Shown: positions 61,302 to 64,000 of the stretch, piece after piece
How positions within the stretch are numbered: position 1 is the first letter of the stretch
Layout: every line of letters starts with the position of its first letter
Assembly (NCBI RefSeq): GCF_009857605.1
Contig: NZ_WWCT01000021.1
Location: forward strand, 1 to 64,000
Length of the DNA stretch: 64,000 nucleotides
DNA from: Duganella levis
GTDB taxonomy: Bacteria; Pseudomonadota; Gammaproteobacteria; Burkholderiales; Burkholderiaceae_D
Direction: 5' to 3'
Translations under genes and position numbers: made by a program
The notes under the pieces: generated by a model
Database searches by the model: none
What the model saw: only the letters and a program-made list of their open reading frames with translations
Told to the model about the DNA's origin: nothing

Positions 61302-63272
61302 TCAATCATCAACCTCCACGTCGGTTTCTGCCCCAGCCGCAGTGCCGTCCGCCATCGGCCCGCCCAGCACCGGCGGCAGCCAACCGCTGTCGGCCAGCGC
61401 CCGCGCCGCCGCCTCGGCCGCCGCCTGCTTGCTCATGCGTTCCAGCGGCACCGCCTGCGCTGGCGAAGTAGCCTGCGCCACCACCGCCAGCAGGTGCGCC
61501 TTGGGTACGTGCGCGAAATAGGTCTGCGCGGTCGGCTGCCACCACTTGCGCATGTCCAGTCCCACCGTGCGCGCCAGCTCCGTTACCGCCGCCGGTGTGC
61601 GCTCGCCCTGCTGCACGCCGTCGATGGTGCAGGCGGTGCAGAAGGCGATGCAGTCGTCAATGGTGGTGCGCGGCTGGGCCGCCAGCCATGCCATCAGGCC
61701 GGTGCTGCCGCCGTCCTCCGGCAGCAGCGCCGCCAGCGCCGCCCGCTGCGCCTGCCAGCAGGTCCAGGCTGCGCCGTCCTCGGCCTCTGGCGGCAGCTGC
61801 GGCGGCTTGACGTCCAGCTGCACCACCCTGCCGCCGCGTTCAGCATAGAATACCTGCCGCAGCAGATGGTGGGCCAGCACCCGTAACGCCACCTCGGGCT
61901 GGCGCACCAGCTCGGCCCGCAGCGCCAGTGTGCGCTGGCCCGTCAGGGCGGCGGTCAGGCGCGCGGTGTGCGGCCCGCGTGCCCGTTGCTTGGGCTTGCC
62001 ATCGGCTGCCGCGCCCGCCGCCATCTGCGGCTTGTTCTGCGGCCGGATCAGGCCGCGCAGCACGCAAGCCTTGCCCTTGTCGTCCACCGTGACCAGCGCC
62101 CCGGCCAAGGCGATGTCGGCGCGGTCCGGCCGTTGCAACGCAGCCCGCAACTGCCCCTGTTCGAGTTCGACGGCGGCCAGTTCGCGCAGCGCCGCCCCGT
62201 GGTCGTCGCCCCCGTCCGCGCTGGCATCCAGCTGGTCGCGCAGCTGTCCGGCCCGTGCTTGCAACTGCGCCAGCCGCGCGGCCTGTTCGCCGTTCGGCGT
62301 CAGCGCCTCGGTGCGCACCCGGCCATAGGCCGCCAGTTCGGCGGCGTCCACCCGGCAGCGCACGTCGATCCAGCGCCAGCCCTCCTTGCGCAACCGGACG
62401 GCCAGCCGTTCCAGCCGTTCCTGCGCCAGCCGGTCCAGCAGCGCGACGTCGTCGATATACCCCTGCTCCTGCGTGCTGAACAGGTCGCGGGTAACCAGCC
62501 CGCCTGCCTGCTGGTAAGCCTTCAGGCCGACATAGCGCGCCACCCGGTCCTGCCCCAGCGCCACGCAGTGCTGGGTCAGCAGGCGACGCAGACGCTGCGG
62601 CTGGCGTTCCCAGTCGCTCAGGCTGTCCCATGCGGCCAGCTGCGCCGCGTGGTCGTCGCTGACCGCCAGCGCCGCCATCTGCTCGTAGCTGGCGCGGTCG
62701 CGCCGGTACAGGTCAAACAGGCGCAACGCGACATTGGCCAGCTTCAGGCGCTGACGCACCGTCAGTTCGCTGACGCCGAAGGCCAACGCAATGTCGGCCA
62801 CGCTGCGCCCCTGCGCCGCCAAGGCGCGCATGGCGTCGAAGATGTCGGCCGCATGCATCGGTGCACGCCCGAGGTTTTCCGCCAGACTGACCAGCACCGC
62901 CTCGTCTTCGCCCACCAGCAGATACGGCAGCTGGTAATCCTCGGGGAGGTCGCCTTCGGCGATCAGCTGGCCCACCACCTGCCAGCGGCCGTCGCCCGCC
63001 GCCACCGCCAGCAGGCCGGTCGGCACGCCGTCGCGCTGCTCGGCGTAGCACACCAGATTTTGCAGGATGCCATGGGCCCGCACCAGCGCCTTCAGTTCGC
63101 ACAGGTCGCGTGGCTGCTTGCGCGTGTTGGCCGGGCTGCGCACCAGTTGTGCATGGGTGGCCGTGCCCATGGTGGCGTGGGTCAGGATCGCCTGCGATGC
63201 CGCCCGCAGCGCCTGCATCGTTTGCCGTGCTGCATCGCCGTCAGCGACGGCCGGTTGTTCCAGATCAGACAT
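61302..63272 (-). CDS. Large ParB-family partition/regulatory protein
   Basis: A 656-residue protein. The ParB N-terminal domain covers about residues 60-170 (LVCYAEQRDGVPTGLLAVAA, VSLAENLGRAPMHAADIFDA), and the helix-turn-helix follows (VADIALAFGVSELTVRQRLK, about 180-200). A long extra C-terminal region (250-656) has charged helical segments and the WRWIDVRCRVDAAELAAYGR block. Such long ParB proteins are typical of plasmids and integrative elements. The ATG at 63272 has AAGGAG at good spacing. No ParA gene is in the window. Hairpins and tandem repeats lie directly upstream and may be its binding region. Confidence 0.87.
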   Translation of the reverse strand: MSDLEQPAVADGDAARQTMQALRAASQAILTHATMGTATHAQLVRSPANTRKQPRDLCELKALVRAHGILQNLVCYAEQRDGVPTGLLAVAAGDGRWQVVGQLIAEGDLPEDYQLPYLLVGEDEAVLVSLAENLGRAPMHAADIFDAMRALAAQGRSVADIALAFGVSELTVRQRLKLANVALRLFDLYRRDRASYEQMAALAVSDDHAAQLAAWDSLSDWERQPQRLRRLLTQHCVALGQDRVARYVGLKAYQQAGGLVTRDLFSTQEQGYIDDVALLDRLAQERLERLAVRLRKEGWRWIDVRCRVDAAELAAYGRVRTEALTPNGEQAARLAQLQARAGQLRDQLDASADGGDDHGAALRELAAVELEQGQLRAALQRPDRADIALAGALVTVDDKGKACVLRGLIRPQNKPQMAAGAAADGKPKQRARGPHTARLTAALTGQRTLALRAELVRQPEVALRVLAHHLLRQVFYAERGGRVVQLDVKPPQLPPEAEDGAAWTCWQAQRAALAALLPEDGGSTGLMAWLAAQPRTTIDDCIAFCTACTIDGVQQGERTPAAVTELARTVGLDMRKWWQPTAQTYFAHVPKAHLLAVVAQATSPAQAVPLERMSKQAAAEAAARALADSGWLPPVLGGPMADGTAAGAETDVEVDD

Positions 63273-63340
63273 GATGATTCTCCTTGCGTGAAAGTTGACA
63301 TTGAAAGGAACCCGCACTTCATCCTGCAGACAGGTTTTTG

Positions 63341-63417
63341 CGCTGTGCGCGGCTGATCCCGCCACGCGTCCCCCTCGCCCGACCAGGGGGGACGCGTGGC
63401 GGGATTGGCGCACAGCG
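63341..63417. repeat. Large imperfect inverted repeat
   Basis: The arms share 18 perfectly paired bases (ATCCCGCCACGCGTCCCC and its complement) and an outer 10-base GC-rich match (CGCTGTGCGC with GCGCACAGCG), separated by a small bulge, around an 11-13-base loop. It lies about 70 bases upstream of the ParB-family start. Confidence 0.75.
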
Positions 63418-63504
63418 CAGCCTGTGGCAGGTGCGGCGGGCTTCCCTCGGCGCCGCAGGCGCCCCAGGGCGGGACGCGGCCGGCTTCATAGCGCGAGCGG
63501 CGGC

Positions 63505-63547
63505 TCAAAGGCCATGCCAGCGGCTGTATCGCTGGCATGGCCTTTGA
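63505..63547. repeat. Perfect 18-bp inverted repeat with 7-base loop
   Basis: TCAAAGGCCATGCCAGCG pairs exactly with CGCTGGCATGGCCTTTGA around GCTGTAT. It could be a terminator, a protein-binding site or a replication/partition structure. Confidence 0.8.
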
Positions 63548-63590
63548 AAGCGTCCTGTCCTCACTTAAGGTCGTTAGGGTGTAGGGGCTG

Positions 63591-63942
63591 CGGTGTGTCG
63601 TGCGCAGCGCGGCACTCCGCCATGGTGTGCCGCTTCGGGAGGGGCGCAGCCGCTCCCGCATTGCTGCCGCGGCTTTTGCGGTGTGTCGTGCGCAGCGCGG
63701 CACTCCGCTATGGTGTGCCGCTTCGGGAGGGGCGCAGCCGCTCCCGCATTGCTGCCGTGGCCGTTGCGGTGGGTCGTGCGTAGCGCGGCACTCCGCCATA
63801 GTGTGCCGCTTCGGGAGGGGCGCAGCCGCTCCCGCACTGCTGCCGCGGCCGTTGCGGTGGGTCGTGCGTAGCGCGACGCTCCGCCGTGCTGTTTCTATCC
63901 GGGAGGGGTGCAGCCGCGCCCGGCTGGTCAGCCGTGGCCGTT
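63591..63942. repeat. Four tandem 88-bp repeats
   Basis: CGGTGTGTCG or CGGTGGGTCG recurs at 63591, 63679, 63767 and 63855, exactly 88 bases apart. The first three units are nearly identical; the fourth is diverged. Each of the first three contains a CGGGAG...CTCCCG hairpin. The array may be an iteron or centromere-like region of the mobile element. Confidence 0.85.
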
Positions 63943-64000
63943 GATTGTTGGGGGTGCGAGCGGAGGACTGCAGGCGGGCCGCAGGCCCGGTCCCGCAGGG

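Noticed and set aside
61968-63356. Long plus-strand frame opposite the ParB-family gene
   Set aside because: Its product is compositionally biased and the opposite strand has a well-supported ParB protein with a good ribosome site.
63591-63942. Possible CRISPR array
   Set aside because: The 88-bp units are continuous tandem repeats without unique spacers, and no cas genes are present.

Overview
The window looks like chromosome of a high-GC betaproteobacterium, most likely an Oxalobacteraceae relative (Massilia/Duganella/Janthinobacterium type). Reasons: GC-rich codon use, two PEP-CTERM proteins ending in the VPEPE...LAGLG...RRR sorting signal, sCache chemoreceptors, a branched-chain-type ABC operon beside aromatic catabolism genes, and a betaproteobacterial-style Tad pilus operon. 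The genus is inference.

Region 1 (1-16.7 kb) is a catabolic and chemotaxis cluster, probably for an aromatic or heteroaromatic acid. It holds a short luciferase-like oxidoreductase, two paralogous TetR regulators, two sCache methyl-accepting proteins, a LysR regulator, a periplasmic binding-type protein, a porin, an ACMSD-like amidohydrolase, an FAD hydroxylase, a VOC enzyme and a five-gene LIV-type ABC importer. Palindromes built on ATC-N4-GAT lie in most of the promoter gaps and suggest one TetR-type regulon covering sensing, uptake and breakdown.

Region 2 (16.8-38.8 kb) is a Tad/Flp pilus operon: pilin, several TadE/TadG-like pseudopilins, CpaB, the RcpA secretin, an FHA-fused TadA ATPase, TadB, TadC and a DUF192-TadE fusion. 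It runs directly into a 1720-residue RHS protein with a Sec signal and a putative zinc-hydrolase tail. An AT-richer cassette follows, with four parallel beta-helix proteins (three of them mosaic paralogs) and a multi-pass membrane protein. No prepilin peptidase or TadZ lies in the window.

Region 3 (38.8-49.1 kb) is mostly housekeeping: an M6-like protease, thymidine kinase, a reverse transsulfuration pair, a membrane-anchored HNH-like protein, a penicillin-acylase-family hydrolase coupled to a ParB-like protein, two PEP-CTERM proteins and small proteins.

Region 4 (49.7-55.4 kb) is a signalling island: a double-domain KaiC-family ATPase overlapping a hybrid histidine kinase, then a single receiver protein convergent with a GAF-kinase-receiver protein.

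Region 5 (55.4-64 kb) has the marks of a mobilizable or integrated plasmid-like element. It starts with a gene-poor, eroded stretch, followed by a zeta-type toxin with a likely antitoxin and a terminator between them, a small membrane protein, a relaxase, a MobC-like accessory protein and an IncP-type nic sequence. A large ParB-family protein, two strong hairpins and four 88-bp tandem repeats close the window.
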